Numbered from the stretch's first letter, positions 1-8,850 are shown. The stretch: 64,000 nt of DNA from Vicinamibacterales bacterium (GCA_035699745.1 DASSPH010000015.1:1-64000); one strand, 5' to 3'. Numbers and translations: made by a program. The notes: a model not told the origin generated them from the letters alone.

Positions 1-200
1 GCCCGTCTGCAGACCTGACCCCCGGTGCGCCCGTCTGCAGACCTGACCCCCGGTGCGCCCGTTTGCAGACCTGACCCCCGGTGCGCCCGTTTGCAGACCT
101 GACCCCCGGTGCGCCCGTTTGCAGACCTGACCCCCGGGTGCGCCGGTTTGCAGACCTGACCCCCGGGTGCGCCCGTTTGCAGACCTGGCCCGCGGGGACG
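1..200. repeat. 28-bp tandem repeat array, running off left edge
   Basis: Seven or so head-to-tail units of 28-29 bp begin at about 1, 29, 57, 85, 113, 142 and 171. Each carries a core like TTTGCAGACCTGACCCCC. The first two units have GTCTGCAGAC, a short palindrome, where later units have GTTTGCAGAC. Units decay to the right, and a further degenerate copy (about 200-230) reaches into the 3' end of mltG. There are no unique spacers between units, so it is a minisatellite rather than a CRISPR array. The array continues outside the window. Confidence 0.95.
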
Positions 201-206
201 GCCGCT

Positions 207-1244
207 TTACAGACCGGACCCCCGACGTCGGAGGTCGCGGAAGTACTGCACCTGATACTGGTGCACGTTGCGGTTGTGCTCCTCCAGCGTCTCGGCAAAC
301 GCGTGGGACCCGTCGTTCTTGCTCACGAAATACAGATACGGCACCGGGGCCGGCGAGGCGGCGGCCGCCAGCGAGGCGCGGCCGGGCGACGCGATCGGGC
401 CCGGCGGCAGCCCCGCGTAGCGATACGTGTTGTACGGAGAGTCGAACTGCAGATCCGCGCGCGTGAGATTGCCGTCGTACCGGCCGGCGCGCTCCAGCGC
501 GTAGATGACGGTCGGATCGCACTGCAGGCCCATGCCGATCTTCAGCCGGTTGGCATACACCGCCGCGACCAGCGGCCGTTCGTCCTGGTTCCCCGTCTCC
601 TTCTCGACAATCGACGCCAGCGTCACCAGCTGCCGCAGCGACAGCCCCCTGGCCGCCGCCGCGTCGACGATGTCCGGCGTCAACGCCTTGCGGAAGCCGG
701 CCACCATCCGCGTCACCAGCTGCTCGGCGGTCGCGCGGCGCGGCAGCGTGTAGGTGTCGGGGAACAGGTAGCCTTCCAGATCCTTCGCCGCCGGATCGAG
801 GTCCTGCACCAGCTCGCCGCGCGAACTCGCGGCAATGAACTCGCGCGCGTCGCCAAACCCCTTGCTCTCGAACAGCGCCGCCATCTGGCGGATCGTCAGC
901 CCTTCGCGGAACGTCAGCGGCGTCACGACCACGTCGCCGCGGGCGATCTTGTCGATCACCTCGCGCGGCGACATCGGCCGATCGAACCGGTACTCCCCCG
1001 CCTGCAGGCGCCGCCCCTGCCCCGTCACCCACAGCGCGATGCGGAACCGCGACACGTCCTGGACGACACCGGCGTCGGCGAGACGGCGGGCGATGGTGGC
1101 CGAGCCGGCCCCCTGCGGGATCTCGACGAACTGCTCCGCCGCAGCGTAGCCCTTGTACGGCCGGTCGATGTTGAAGTAGAACCACGCGCCGGCCGCGGCG
1201 CAGATGGTGAGCAGGATGAAGAGCGCGAGGATGAGCTTCTTCAC
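207..1244 (-). CDS. mltG: Endolytic murein transglycosylase MltG (YceG-like)
   Basis: 345-aa inner-membrane lytic transglycosylase that cleaves nascent glycan strands and so limits their length. One N-terminal membrane segment (about residues 4-20) is followed by a LysM-like region and the YceG catalytic domain. LASIVEKETG, near residue 215, contains the conserved catalytic Glu, and NRLKIGMGLQCDPTVIY is the following family signature. Length is normal for the family. The GTG start at 1244 is chosen because it gives the membrane anchor and overlaps the ruvX stop as GTGA, which suggests translational coupling. The last codons and the TAA stop lie inside a decayed copy of the neighbouring 28-bp repeat. 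Confidence 0.93.
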   Translation of the reverse strand: MKKLILALFILLTICAAAGAWFYFNIDRPYKGYAAAEQFVEIPQGAGSATIARRLADAGVVQDVSRFRIALWVTGQGRRLQAGEYRFDRPMSPREVIDKIARGDVVVTPLTFREGLTIRQMAALFESKGFGDAREFIAASSRGELVQDLDPAAKDLEGYLFPDTYTLPRRATAEQLVTRMVAGFRKALTPDIVDAAAARGLSLRQLVTLASIVEKETGNQDERPLVAAVYANRLKIGMGLQCDPTVIYALERAGRYDGNLTRADLQFDSPYNTYRYAGLPPGPIASPGRASLAAAASPAPVPYLYFVSKNDGSHAFAETLEEHNRNVHQYQVQYFRDLRRRGSGL

Positions 1245-1672
1245 GGGCGTGGCCGGCCGTCGAGAAAATCCTGCAGGATGAGCGCGGCAGCCATCGCGTC
1301 GAGCTGGTCCTTCCGTTTGCGCCAGTCGCGCTCGCGCGCGGCCAGCAGTTCGTCGGCCTCGTGACTCGTCAACCGCTCGTCCTGAAGCGAAATCGGTACC
1401 GTGACCGCCGCCGCCAGCATTTCGGCGAGTTTCCGCACCCGCGCGGTCTGATCGTTCGGTTCGCCGTTCAACCGCCGGGGCAGTCCGATGACAATAGCGT
1501 CGAGCCCGTCCTCCGACTGTAATGTCCGGATCTCCGCCGCCAGCCGCTGCACGGCGGCGCCGAGGTTGGCATCGTTCTGGAGCCGCTTCCACGGTGAGGC
1601 GAGGAGCCCGGTCGCGTCCGACAACGCAAGCCCAATCCGCCGCTCGCCGTAATCGATCCCGAGCACCCGCAC
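1241..1672 (-). CDS. ruvX: RuvX/YqgF-family Holliday junction resolvase-like nuclease
   Basis: 143-aa RNase H-fold protein. GIDYGERRIGLALSD at residues 5-19 holds the first catalytic Asp. IVIGLPRRLNGEPNDQT is the usual glycine-rich strand, DERLTS the next acidic motif, and the Asp in DQLDAMAAALILQDFL closes the active site. The family is implicated in processing of pre-16S rRNA ends and in Holliday junction resolution. The start is GTG at 1672. It is the upstream member of a ruvX-mltG pair that overlaps by 4 bp, a common bacterial arrangement. Confidence 0.92.
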   Translation of the reverse strand: MRVLGIDYGERRIGLALSDATGLLASPWKRLQNDANLGAAVQRLAAEIRTLQSEDGLDAIVIGLPRRLNGEPNDQTARVRKLAEMLAAAVTVPISLQDERLTSHEADELLAARERDWRKRKDQLDAMAAALILQDFLDGRPRP

Positions 1673-1696
1673 GAGGTCGAGCGTACCACGTCGCGC

Positions 1697-4177
1697 CTAG
1701 AGGTCCCGGAGCGCCACGTTCGGCTCGACGCGCGCCGCTCGCGACGCCGGGACGCAGCAGGCCAGGAGCGCGGCGAGCGCGAACGGAACCGGCACCATGA
1801 CGAACAGTCCAGGATCGATCGGGCTCAGCGTCGTGACGATGGTGGCCTTCAGCGCGACGCGGATCAGGACGCCGAATACGAGCCCGATGACGAGTCCCTT
1901 GAGCACGGGACGGAAGCCATCGCGCAGGATCAGACGGAAGATCGCGCCCCGGTTCGCGCCGATCGCGATGCGGATGCCGATCTCTCGCGTCCGGCGCGCG
2001 ACGACGTGCGCCAGCACGCCATAGAGCCCGGCCATCGCCAGCAGCAGCGCCACGCCCCCGAGCGCGGCCGCCAGACCACCGACGATCCGCAGCAGGAGAA
2101 ACGGCCCTTCCAGCAACCGCGGACCCGTCCCGATCGCCATCAGCGCGAGCTCGGGATCGACACGTCTGATCGCGGCGCGCAGCGCGCCGACGGCGGCCGA
2201 GGGGTTCGCGCTCCGTACGCTGATCGCAATGCCCGGGTCGTAGTGCTGCGCGAGCGGCACGAACAGCGGCGGATTGCCGCGGCGCGTCAGCCTGAACGTG
2301 TCCGTATCAGCAGAAACGCCCACGATGGTGTGGACCGCCGGCGCGATCCTGTCGTTGAGAATTCTGCGCCACGGGTGCAGCATCACCGTTCGACCCACCA
2401 CATCGATCGTATTGAATACCTCCCGCGCCACTCCCTCGCTCACGATGGCGACGCGCGGCGCCTGCGCATCGTCGCGGTCGGTGAAGCCGCGGCCGCGGAC
2501 GAGGCGCATCCCGAGCGTCGCCAGAACGTCCGGCGTCGCCGCGATCCGGTACGTGTAGTGGCCGACGTCCCGCGTCGCGGTGAACGGCTCTTCGATGGGC
2601 GTGATGTAGACCGACGGCGGCATCATGCCGAACGGCAGCCCGGACGATGCGGCCGCGCGCTCGACGCCGGGCTGAGCACGCACGCTCGCCAGGATGTCGT
2701 CGACGATCGCCCGGGCGCGTGCCGGGTCACGGCCGTTCAACGCGAAGTCCACTTGCGCCAGCGCGAGGCGCCGGTAGTCGATGCCGGCGTCGAGGCTGCC
2801 GGCCCAGCTGACCACTTTCACGCACATCGCGGCGACGAGCACCATCGCGACCGAGCCGCTCACCTGCCAGGCCACGAGCGTGCGATGCAGGCGCCACCGC
2901 GCCGGGGTGGCCGCGCCGCCGGCGCCAAGCCTGCCGCGAACGTCGTCCCGCGTGGATTGCAGCGCGGGCCAGACGCCGAAAACGAACAGCGCGAGCATCG
3001 TCGCTACGGCCGAGGCGAGGAGCACGGGGCCGCTGATCTCGGGCGTGAAGTGGATGACGACGTTCTGGGCAATGGGCAGGTCGGTCTCGAACGCGCGCGT
3101 CAACACGACGAGCAGGACGAGACCGAGGGCGCCGCCGGCCAGCGTCACCAGACCGCTCTCGAGCAGGTGCTCGCGGACGAGACGGCCGCGCGACGCGCCG
3201 AGCGCGGTGCGTACCGCGATCTCGTGCATGCGCGACGTGCCCTTTGCCAGCGACAGGTTCGCGAGGTTGGTGCACGCGATGAGCAGGACCATCGCGACGG
3301 CAAACAGGATGGCGCCGCCGAGGACGTCGATCCGGTCGGCCTCCGCGGCTTGCGTGCCGTCGCGCACGGTCCAGACGCGGCGCGGCACCGCGCCGTACGG
3401 GGTCGAGCCCGGCGATGGCGGGTACGCGGCGTCGAGCCGCTGCCCGATGACCGCCGCTTCGGCGGACGCCTGTGCGGCCGTCACGCCGGGTTTCAACCGG
3501 CCCCAGACCGCGATCGAGCGGAGGTTCCGATCGCGCCGCTGCCGCGCGGCCCAGCCGGTGCCAGCCTTGTCGGGCACGCTGACCTCCGGAATCCAGATGG
3601 ACGCCGGCAGCATCAGGTGCACGCCGTGAAAGGTGCCGCGAACCACGCCGACCAGTTCGAACGTCTCTCCGCCGAGCGTGAACAGCCGGCCGACCGCGGC
3701 CGGGTCGGCCCCGAGCCGGGAACGCCAGAACGATTCGGAGACGACCGCGACCCGCGCCGCGTCTGCCTCGTCCTGCGCCTGCAGCAGACGTCCATGCCGC
3801 GCGGCCAGACCGAGGGTCGCGAAATACTCGCCGCTGACGCTCTCGCCGAACACCGTCTCGACGGTGCTGCCGATCGAGATCGCCGCCACCATGCGCCGCG
3901 CCGCGCCGATCGAGGAGAAGCTCGACTGCTGCGCGCGGATGTCGAGAAAGTCCGGCCAGGAGATCGAGGGAGTCGAACGTCCCGCTGCGGTCCACGACAA
4001 CGTGCGCTCGGGCGCGGGGATCCCCATCGGCATCCAGAACAGCGTGCGCACCGCCGCATAGATCGCGCTCGATACGCCAATCCCCACCGCGAGCGAGGCG
4101 ATCGCGAAGCAGGTGAACCCGGGCGCCAGCCGCAGCCGGCGCCACGCCAGCCGAATGTCGCGAAGCCATGGCTCCAT
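1697..4177 (-). CDS. ABC permease, MacB/FtsX type (orphan ADOP family), no N-terminal extension
   Basis: 826 aa. It starts at MEPWLRDIRLAWRRLRLAPG, the usual entry into the first membrane segment of acidobacterial duplicated orphan permeases. Layout: membrane segment 1 (about residues 20-45), MacB-like periplasmic domain, FtsX three-segment permease unit (about 320-430), a second periplasmic domain, and a second FtsX unit at the C-terminus. The TREIGIRIAIGA motif near the end is typical. No ATPase gene is near it, so the ATP-binding partner is unknown; the family is known for this. Unlike the copies at 42307, 51061 and 56059 it has no PadR gene and no extra N-terminal domain. The start codon is 28 bp from the divergent phosphatase gene. 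Confidence 0.85.
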   Translation of the reverse strand: MEPWLRDIRLAWRRLRLAPGFTCFAIASLAVGIGVSSAIYAAVRTLFWMPMGIPAPERTLSWTAAGRSTPSISWPDFLDIRAQQSSFSSIGAARRMVAAISIGSTVETVFGESVSGEYFATLGLAARHGRLLQAQDEADAARVAVVSESFWRSRLGADPAAVGRLFTLGGETFELVGVVRGTFHGVHLMLPASIWIPEVSVPDKAGTGWAARQRRDRNLRSIAVWGRLKPGVTAAQASAEAAVIGQRLDAAYPPSPGSTPYGAVPRRVWTVRDGTQAAEADRIDVLGGAILFAVAMVLLIACTNLANLSLAKGTSRMHEIAVRTALGASRGRLVREHLLESGLVTLAGGALGLVLLVVLTRAFETDLPIAQNVVIHFTPEISGPVLLASAVATMLALFVFGVWPALQSTRDDVRGRLGAGGAATPARWRLHRTLVAWQVSGSVAMVLVAAMCVKVVSWAGSLDAGIDYRRLALAQVDFALNGRDPARARAIVDDILASVRAQPGVERAAASSGLPFGMMPPSVYITPIEEPFTATRDVGHYTYRIAATPDVLATLGMRLVRGRGFTDRDDAQAPRVAIVSEGVAREVFNTIDVVGRTVMLHPWRRILNDRIAPAVHTIVGVSADTDTFRLTRRGNPPLFVPLAQHYDPGIAISVRSANPSAAVGALRAAIRRVDPELALMAIGTGPRLLEGPFLLLRIVGGLAAALGGVALLLAMAGLYGVLAHVVARRTREIGIRIAIGANRGAIFRLILRDGFRPVLKGLVIGLVFGVLIRVALKATIVTTLSPIDPGLFVMVPVPFALAALLACCVPASRAARVEPNVALRDL

Positions 4178-4186
4178 GGCGAGGGT

Positions 4187-4192
4187 TATAAT
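4187..4192 (+). promoter_or_regulatory. -10 box (TATAAT) of the phosphatase gene
   Basis: A perfect TATAAT lies in the 28-bp gap between two divergent genes, 13 bp before the ATG at 4206, so the mRNA leader would be only about 6-8 nt. No good -35 hexamer is visible at 17-18 bp upstream. Confidence 0.5.
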
Positions 4193-4205
4193 TCGCCGCA
4201 TCCCC

Positions 4206-6272
4206 ATGTGCAACTGGATGAAGGCGCTCGCGATCGCCGCTGCGGCCTCCGCGCTGTGCACCGCCGCCTGTTCGGGCGGCGCGGCGCGCGGCCCGTCCAG
4301 AGTCGACAAGAAGATGGTGATTCTCGGGTTCGACGGCATGGACCCGGCGCTGCTGCAGCGCTACCTCGCCGAGGGCAAGATGCCGCACATCGCCGCGCTG
4401 GCAAAGCGCGGCGGCTTCGCGCCGCTGCAGACGACGCATTCGCCCGAGTCGCCGACGGCGTGGGCCTCGTTCGCGACCGGCGTGAACGCCGGCAAGCACA
4501 ACATCTACGACTTCCTGGTGCGCGACACCACGACCTACCTGCCGGATCTCGGGATGGTGACGCGCACGCCGCCGAAGTTCCTGTTCAACTACTTCCCGGT
4601 CTCGAAGCCGAAGGTCGATTCGACGCGCGGCGGAACCTCCTTCTGGGTGACCGCCGGCCAGGCCGGCGTGCGGTCCGACATCCTCACCGTGCCGGTGACG
4701 TTCCCGCCCGAAGAGGTGCCGCACGGCTTCATGCTCTCGGGCCTGCCGCTGCCGGACATCCGCGGCACGATGGGCACCTTCTCGTACTACGCGACGGATC
4801 TGAGCCGGTACGAGGAAGGCAACACGGAGATGGGCGGCATCCTGAAGCGCCTGGTCTTCGAGGGAGACACCGCAGCCAGCGAGCTGGACGGGCCGCCCAG
4901 CCCGATCGTCCGGCAGAAGATCGAAGCGATCCGCCGCAAGGGGGCGACGCTCAGCGAAGCGGATCGCACGCAGCTGGCCGAGCTGCAGGCGGTGCAGGAC
5001 GTGCGCGTGCCGTTCACGATCCAGTGGAACCGCGCGGCGAAGAACGCGTCGCTCGCCATCGACGGACAGACCATCGCGCTCGAGCCGGGCAGGTGGACGC
5101 CGTGGATCGACCTCACCTTCAAGGTGAACTTCGTCGTCCGGCTGCAGGGCATGGTGCAGATGCTGCTGATGAACGCCGGCAGCGAGCTGCAGCTCTACGT
5201 CTCGCCGGTGAACTTCAAACCGGAGAATCCGCCGGTGCCGATCTCGTCGCCGCCGGCGTTCGCCGCCGATCTGCGGAAGGGGGTCGGCAATTTCCGGACG
5301 CTGGGATGGGCGGAGGCGACCTGGGCGCTGAACGAAGGGCGCATGGACGAGAAGACGTTCATGGACGACCTCATGGTCGCCTTCGACGACCGCGCCAAGG
5401 TGATCCTGCACCGGCTCGGCGCCAGCGACTGGGATCTGCTGATCGGCGTCATCGAGTCGACCGACCGCGTCCAGCACATGATGTGGCGGCTGATCGATCC
5501 GAAGCATCCGTTGTACGACGCCGCGCTCGCGGCCCGGTTCGGCGACTCGATCGAGCGCGTCTACCGCCGCGCCGACGACTTCGTGGGCGAAGTGGTGAAG
5601 CGCGTCGGCGCCGACGTGCCGGTGGTGATCGTCTCGGACCACGGCTTCCACTCGTGGCGCAAGGCGGTGAATCTCAACACCTTCCTGGTGCAGCACGGCT
5701 ACATGGTGATGAAGGGGCAGAGCGCCGATAAGAAACTGGCGGACCTCTTCGGCGGCGGCACCTTCTGGGAGAACGTCGACTGGTCGAAGACCCGCGCCTA
5801 CGCCATGGGCATCGGCCAGATCTACTTCAATCTGCGCGGCCGCGAGTCGCAGGGCATCGTGAGCCCCGGCGCGGAGGCGGCGGCGCTCGCCGACGAGCTG
5901 AGCGCGCGGCTGCTCACCATGACCGATCCGGACGGCGGCACGCCGATCGTGCGCGCCGTCTACAAGCGTGACGACATCTATACCGGCCCCTACCTGCACA
6001 ACGCCTCGGAGCTGCAGGTCGGCATGCACGAGGGCTACCGCGTGTCCTGGCAGACCACGCTCGGCGGCTCCCCTCCCGGCATCGTCTACAAGAACGATCG
6101 GAAGTGGAGCGCGGACCATGGCGGCTACGACTTCGCGATCACCTCGGGCATCCTGGTGAGCGCCCTCCCGATCACCTCGACCTCGCCGCGGATCATCGAT
6201 CTCGCGCCGACGGTCCTGAAATATTTCGGCGTCTCGATCCCTGGGGATGTGGATGGCAAGCCGCTGTTCTGA
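4206..6272 (+). CDS. Lipoprotein alkaline-phosphatase-superfamily phosphodiesterase (type I PDE/nucleotide pyrophosphatase-like)
   Basis: 688 aa. The N-terminus has a lipoprotein signal ending at ALCTAAC (lipobox Cys near residue 21). The alkaline-phosphatase fold follows: VILGFDGMDP carries the first metal-binding Asp, SPTAWASFATG holds the Thr/Ser nucleophile, VIVSDHGFHSW and WSADHGGYDF supply the later Asp/His metal ligands. A beta-rich insertion of about 100 residues sits near 240-340. It probably hydrolyses a phosphodiester or phosphate monoester outside the cytoplasm; the substrate cannot be read from sequence. An alternative ATG at 4218 (MKALAIAAAA) also gives a good signal peptide. 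The next gene overlaps its 3' end. Confidence 0.85.
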   Translation: MCNWMKALAIAAAASALCTAACSGGAARGPSRVDKKMVILGFDGMDPALLQRYLAEGKMPHIAALAKRGGFAPLQTTHSPESPTAWASFATGVNAGKHNIYDFLVRDTTTYLPDLGMVTRTPPKFLFNYFPVSKPKVDSTRGGTSFWVTAGQAGVRSDILTVPVTFPPEEVPHGFMLSGLPLPDIRGTMGTFSYYATDLSRYEEGNTEMGGILKRLVFEGDTAASELDGPPSPIVRQKIEAIRRKGATLSEADRTQLAELQAVQDVRVPFTIQWNRAAKNASLAIDGQTIALEPGRWTPWIDLTFKVNFVVRLQGMVQMLLMNAGSELQLYVSPVNFKPENPPVPISSPPAFAADLRKGVGNFRTLGWAEATWALNEGRMDEKTFMDDLMVAFDDRAKVILHRLGASDWDLLIGVIESTDRVQHMMWRLIDPKHPLYDAALAARFGDSIERVYRRADDFVGEVVKRVGADVPVVIVSDHGFHSWRKAVNLNTFLVQHGYMVMKGQSADKKLADLFGGGTFWENVDWSKTRAYAMGIGQIYFNLRGRESQGIVSPGAEAAALADELSARLLTMTDPDGGTPIVRAVYKRDDIYTGPYLHNASELQVGMHEGYRVSWQTTLGGSPPGIVYKNDRKWSADHGGYDFAITSGILVSALPITSTSPRIIDLAPTVLKYFGVSIPGDVDGKPLF

Positions 6273-7431
6273 GGATCGTCCGGCAGCGTCCGGCTTCAGC
6301 CGGAAGATCCTGACCGCCGGCATCACCCTGCTGCTCGGTCTGGGGCTGGGAGCCCAGACCCCCGACCGATCCCAGACCGAAGCGCTCGCGCGGCGCGCCG
6401 CGGAGCGGCTGGCCGCGCTGCAGAAGGAATCCGAGCGGCTCGCCAGCCAGGAGCGCGGCGTGCTCGCGGAACTCCGCAAGCTCGAGGTCGATCGCGCGAT
6501 CAAGGTCGAGGAGCTGGCGGCCATCGAGCGCGATTCGCGCGGCGTCCAGGACAAGCTCGCCGCCGCGACCCGGCGCGCCGCCGAGCTCCAGGGGGAAGCC
6601 GACCGGCAGCGGCCGGACGTCGAAGCGCGCCTGGTGCACTTGTACAAGATGGGGCGCGCCGGCTACTGGCGCCTGCTGCTCGACGTCAACAACCTGCGCG
6701 AAGTCGGCCGCGCGTACCGCACCGCCGCGGCGCTGAACCGCATCGATCGCGATCGCGTCGAGGAACACCGACGCACCCTCGCGGCGCTGGCGGCGGAGCG
6801 CACGGCGCTCGAGGCGCGCGCCAGGGAGCTGACGATCCTGCAGCGCCGCGCCCGCGACGCGGCCGCCGGAATCGAACGCGCCGTGGCTGCCCGCGCCACC
6901 CTCGTGCGATCGATCGACGAGCGCCGCGATCTCAACGCGCAGCTCGCCGGCGAGCTGCAGGACGCGCAGCAGAAGATCCAGGCGACGCTCGCCGCCGCCG
7001 CGGCCGGCCGTCCCGCTACCGCGCCGAACCTGCCGCTACGTCCGTTCCAGGGCACGCTGCCCTGGCCGGCCGAGGGTGTCGTGTCGGCGCGCTTCGGCCG
7101 GCAGCCTCCCAACACGGCAGGCCCCCCGGTCCGGAACGGCATCGAGCTGTCGCTGCCGGAGGGGCAGCCGGTCAATGCCGTCCATAGCGGGACCGTGGCG
7201 TATGCCGACCTCTTCAGTGGCTATGCCAACCTGGTCATTGTCGAGCATGCCGACGGGGCCTACTCGCTCTACGGCCACCTCGCCACCACCGTCGTCAAGA
7301 AAGGTGACCGGGTCGAGGCCGGGACGACCGTCGGGACCGCCGGGCGAAACCCGGCCGGGAACCCCTCGATCTACTTCGAGCTTCGCGTCGACGGCAGGCC
7401 CGTCGATCCCCTACAATGGCTGAAGCGATGA
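6247..7431 (+). CDS. EnvC-like murein hydrolase activator (coiled coil + M23 domain)
   Basis: 394 aa. A signal or anchor segment (ILTAGITLLLGLGLGAQ, about 20-37) is followed by a long Arg/Glu/Ala-rich coiled coil (about 40-245) and a C-terminal LytM/M23 domain (about 265-394). In the M23 domain the Zn-site positions are altered: an Asn appears in RNGIELS where active enzymes have His (H-x(n)-D), while the later YSLYGHLA H-x-H-like region is retained only in part. That pattern fits a non-catalytic activator of amidases, as EnvC is. It overlaps the upstream gene by 26 bp; a second ATG at 6253 is equally possible and better spaced from GGGG. The S41 gene follows with an ATGA overlap. Confidence 0.85.
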   Translation: MWMASRCSEDRPAASGFSRKILTAGITLLLGLGLGAQTPDRSQTEALARRAAERLAALQKESERLASQERGVLAELRKLEVDRAIKVEELAAIERDSRGVQDKLAAATRRAAELQGEADRQRPDVEARLVHLYKMGRAGYWRLLLDVNNLREVGRAYRTAAALNRIDRDRVEEHRRTLAALAAERTALEARARELTILQRRARDAAAGIERAVAARATLVRSIDERRDLNAQLAGELQDAQQKIQATLAAAAAGRPATAPNLPLRPFQGTLPWPAEGVVSARFGRQPPNTAGPPVRNGIELSLPEGQPVNAVHSGTVAYADLFSGYANLVIVEHADGAYSLYGHLATTVVKKGDRVEAGTTVGTAGRNPAGNPSIYFELRVDGRPVDPLQWLKR

Positions 7432-8669
7432 CTACCCGCACGCGACTCTCCGTCCTGCTGATCTCGACGCCGCTCGTCGCCTTCATCGTGTTCGGCGGCA
7501 TGATGGGCAAGGCGTCCGGCGGCGACCAGACGTTCCAGCATCTCCGCATCTTCGAAGACGTCGTCTCGCTGATCCTCAACAACTACGTCGAGGAGGCGAA
7601 GGTCGATCGCGTCATGGAAGGGGCGATGCGCGGTCTCGCGGACGGCCTCGATCCCGACAGCGCGTATCTCACCGCGGCGCAGGTCAAGCTGGTGGATCCG
7701 GGCGAGAAGCCCGCCGCCGGCGACGTCGGCGTCGAGCTGACCCGTCAGTACTACTTGCGCGTGATCGCCGCGCGCGACGAGTCGCCGGCGGCGAAGGCCG
7801 GATTGCAGACCGGCGATTACGTCCGCGCCATCGACGGCAGGCCGGCGCGCGACATGTCGGTGTTCGAGGGCATGCGGATGCTGCGCGGCGCGCCCGGCAC
7901 CAAGGTGACGCTGACGATCATCCGCGGCAACGCCGCGGAGCCGCGGCAGATCGAACTGGTGCGCGAGAAGACGCCCGGCGCGATCGTCACCGGCCGCATG
8001 CTGCCCGGGGATCTCGGCTACCTGCGCATCGCCGCGTTCGGTCCCGACGCGACGGCGAAAATCCGCGCCCAGGCGACGGAGCTGCAGAAGGCCGGCGCGA
8101 AACACCTGATCGTCGACGTGCGCCGCACCGCGGAAGGGCCGTTCGAGAGCGGCATCGACGCGGCGCGCCTGTTCGTGAAGACGGGCACGCTGGCGATGGT
8201 GGCCGGGCGCGACCCGAAGGCGACGCCGCCGCCGTCGAACCCGCAGACCTCGCGTCCGGCGGCGGCGGAACCGCCCGCGAGAGTATCGCAGGAGTCGATC
8301 AAGGAAACCATCGCCGCCAAGGCCGGCGACGGCGCCATTGCGCTGCCGGTCACGCTCCTGGTGACCACCGGCACCTCCGGCGCGGCGGAGCTGTTCGCCG
8401 CGGCGCTCGACGGCAACACACGCGCGGATCTCGTCGGCGAGCGGACGCTCGGACGCGCCGGGATTCAAAAGCTGGTGCGGCTGCCCGACGGCCGCGGCCT
8501 GTGGCTCACCTACGCGCGCTATCTCACGCCCGGCGGCGAGATCATCCAGGGACGCGGCCTCACCCCCGACCTGGCGGTCGACGAGCCCGACGTGGACTTC
8601 GATCAGCAGAAACCGGCCACCGACCCGGTGCTCGACGCCGCCGTGGCCCGGATCCAGAAAAACGGGTAA
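7428..8669 (+). CDS. S41-family (C-terminal processing protease-like) protein, catalytic dyad not conserved
   Basis: 413 aa. N-terminal membrane anchor (about 7-25), the FEDVVSLILNNYVEE helix typical of Ctp proteases, a PDZ domain (about 95-165, AGLQTGDYVRAIDG), then the S41 tail domain. The nucleophile motif, normally G-S/T-A-S-A-S-E, reads GTSGAAE (residues 315-321), putting Gly318 where the Ser should be. Twenty-five residues on, the usual Gly-Lys-Gly reads GRAG, putting Arg343 in place of the catalytic Lys. By hand alignment to E. coli Prc (Ser430/Lys455) both dyad residues are missing, so it may be a scaffolding pseudoprotease. Its start overlaps the EnvC-like stop (ATGA). An EnvC-Ctp pair is a common wall-remodelling operon. 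Confidence 0.85.
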   Translation: MTTRTRLSVLLISTPLVAFIVFGGMMGKASGGDQTFQHLRIFEDVVSLILNNYVEEAKVDRVMEGAMRGLADGLDPDSAYLTAAQVKLVDPGEKPAAGDVGVELTRQYYLRVIAARDESPAAKAGLQTGDYVRAIDGRPARDMSVFEGMRMLRGAPGTKVTLTIIRGNAAEPRQIELVREKTPGAIVTGRMLPGDLGYLRIAAFGPDATAKIRAQATELQKAGAKHLIVDVRRTAEGPFESGIDAARLFVKTGTLAMVAGRDPKATPPPSNPQTSRPAAAEPPARVSQESIKETIAAKAGDGAIALPVTLLVTTGTSGAAELFAAALDGNTRADLVGERTLGRAGIQKLVRLPDGRGLWLTYARYLTPGGEIIQGRGLTPDLAVDEPDVDFDQQKPATDPVLDAAVARIQKNG

Positions 8670-8673
8670 CTTC

Positions 8674-8682
8674 TGTTACAAT
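8674..8682 (+). promoter_or_regulatory. Extended -10 promoter of tRNA-Val
   Basis: TGTTACAAT is an extended -10 element (TGn + TACAAT) just after the S41 stop codon. Transcription would start near 8689, leaving about 28 nt of 5' leader before the tRNA. No convincing -35 box is visible. Confidence 0.5.
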
Positions 8683-8716
8683 AGCGGTTTCGGCAAGGGC
8701 CTGTGTTTCAGGACAT

Positions 8717-8792
8717 AGGCGCGTAGCTCAGTGGTTAGAGCGCCTGCTTGACACGCAGGAGGTCGGTGGTTCGACTCCACTCGCGCCTACCA
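8717..8792 (+). tRNA. tRNA-Val (anticodon GAC)
   Basis: A complete 76-nt cloverleaf. The acceptor strands AGGCGCG (8717-8723) and CGCGCCT (8782-8788) pair fully. The D arm contains GCTCAGTGGTTAGAGC. The anticodon stem CCTGC/GCAGG closes the loop TTGACAC with anticodon GAC (Val, codons GUC/GUU). The T arm contains GGTTCGACTCC. The discriminator is A and CCA is encoded at 8790-8792. It lies between the S41 gene and thrS. Confidence 0.95.
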
Positions 8793-8793
8793 G

Positions 8794-8850
8794 CCTTCGC
8801 TCACGCGCGCCAACCTGAGCGTGAGCTGCGGTTGGCACGCCAGGCGAAGG
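8794..8850. repeat. Large imperfect hairpin abutting the tRNA 3' end
   Basis: Outer arms CCTTCGC (8794-8800) and GCGAAGG (8844-8850) pair perfectly. Inner arms GCGCGCCAACC (8805-8815) and GGTTGGCACGC (8830-8840) pair with one mismatch. Another GCGAAGG follows at about 8871. There is no U-tract, so it is not a standard terminator. It may be a palindromic repeat element, a tRNA-processing or termination structure, or a thrS leader structure; thrS starts 49 bp further on. Confidence 0.8.

Noticed and set aside
1-200. CRISPR array
   Set aside because: Units follow each other directly with no unique spacers and no cas genes.
2006-5731. 1241-aa plus-strand ORF and 1306-aa minus-strand ORF (2727-6647) over the permease and phosphatase genes
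   Set aside because: Arg/Asp/His-rich translations with no domain, antisense to recognised genes; typical shadows in GC-rich DNA.
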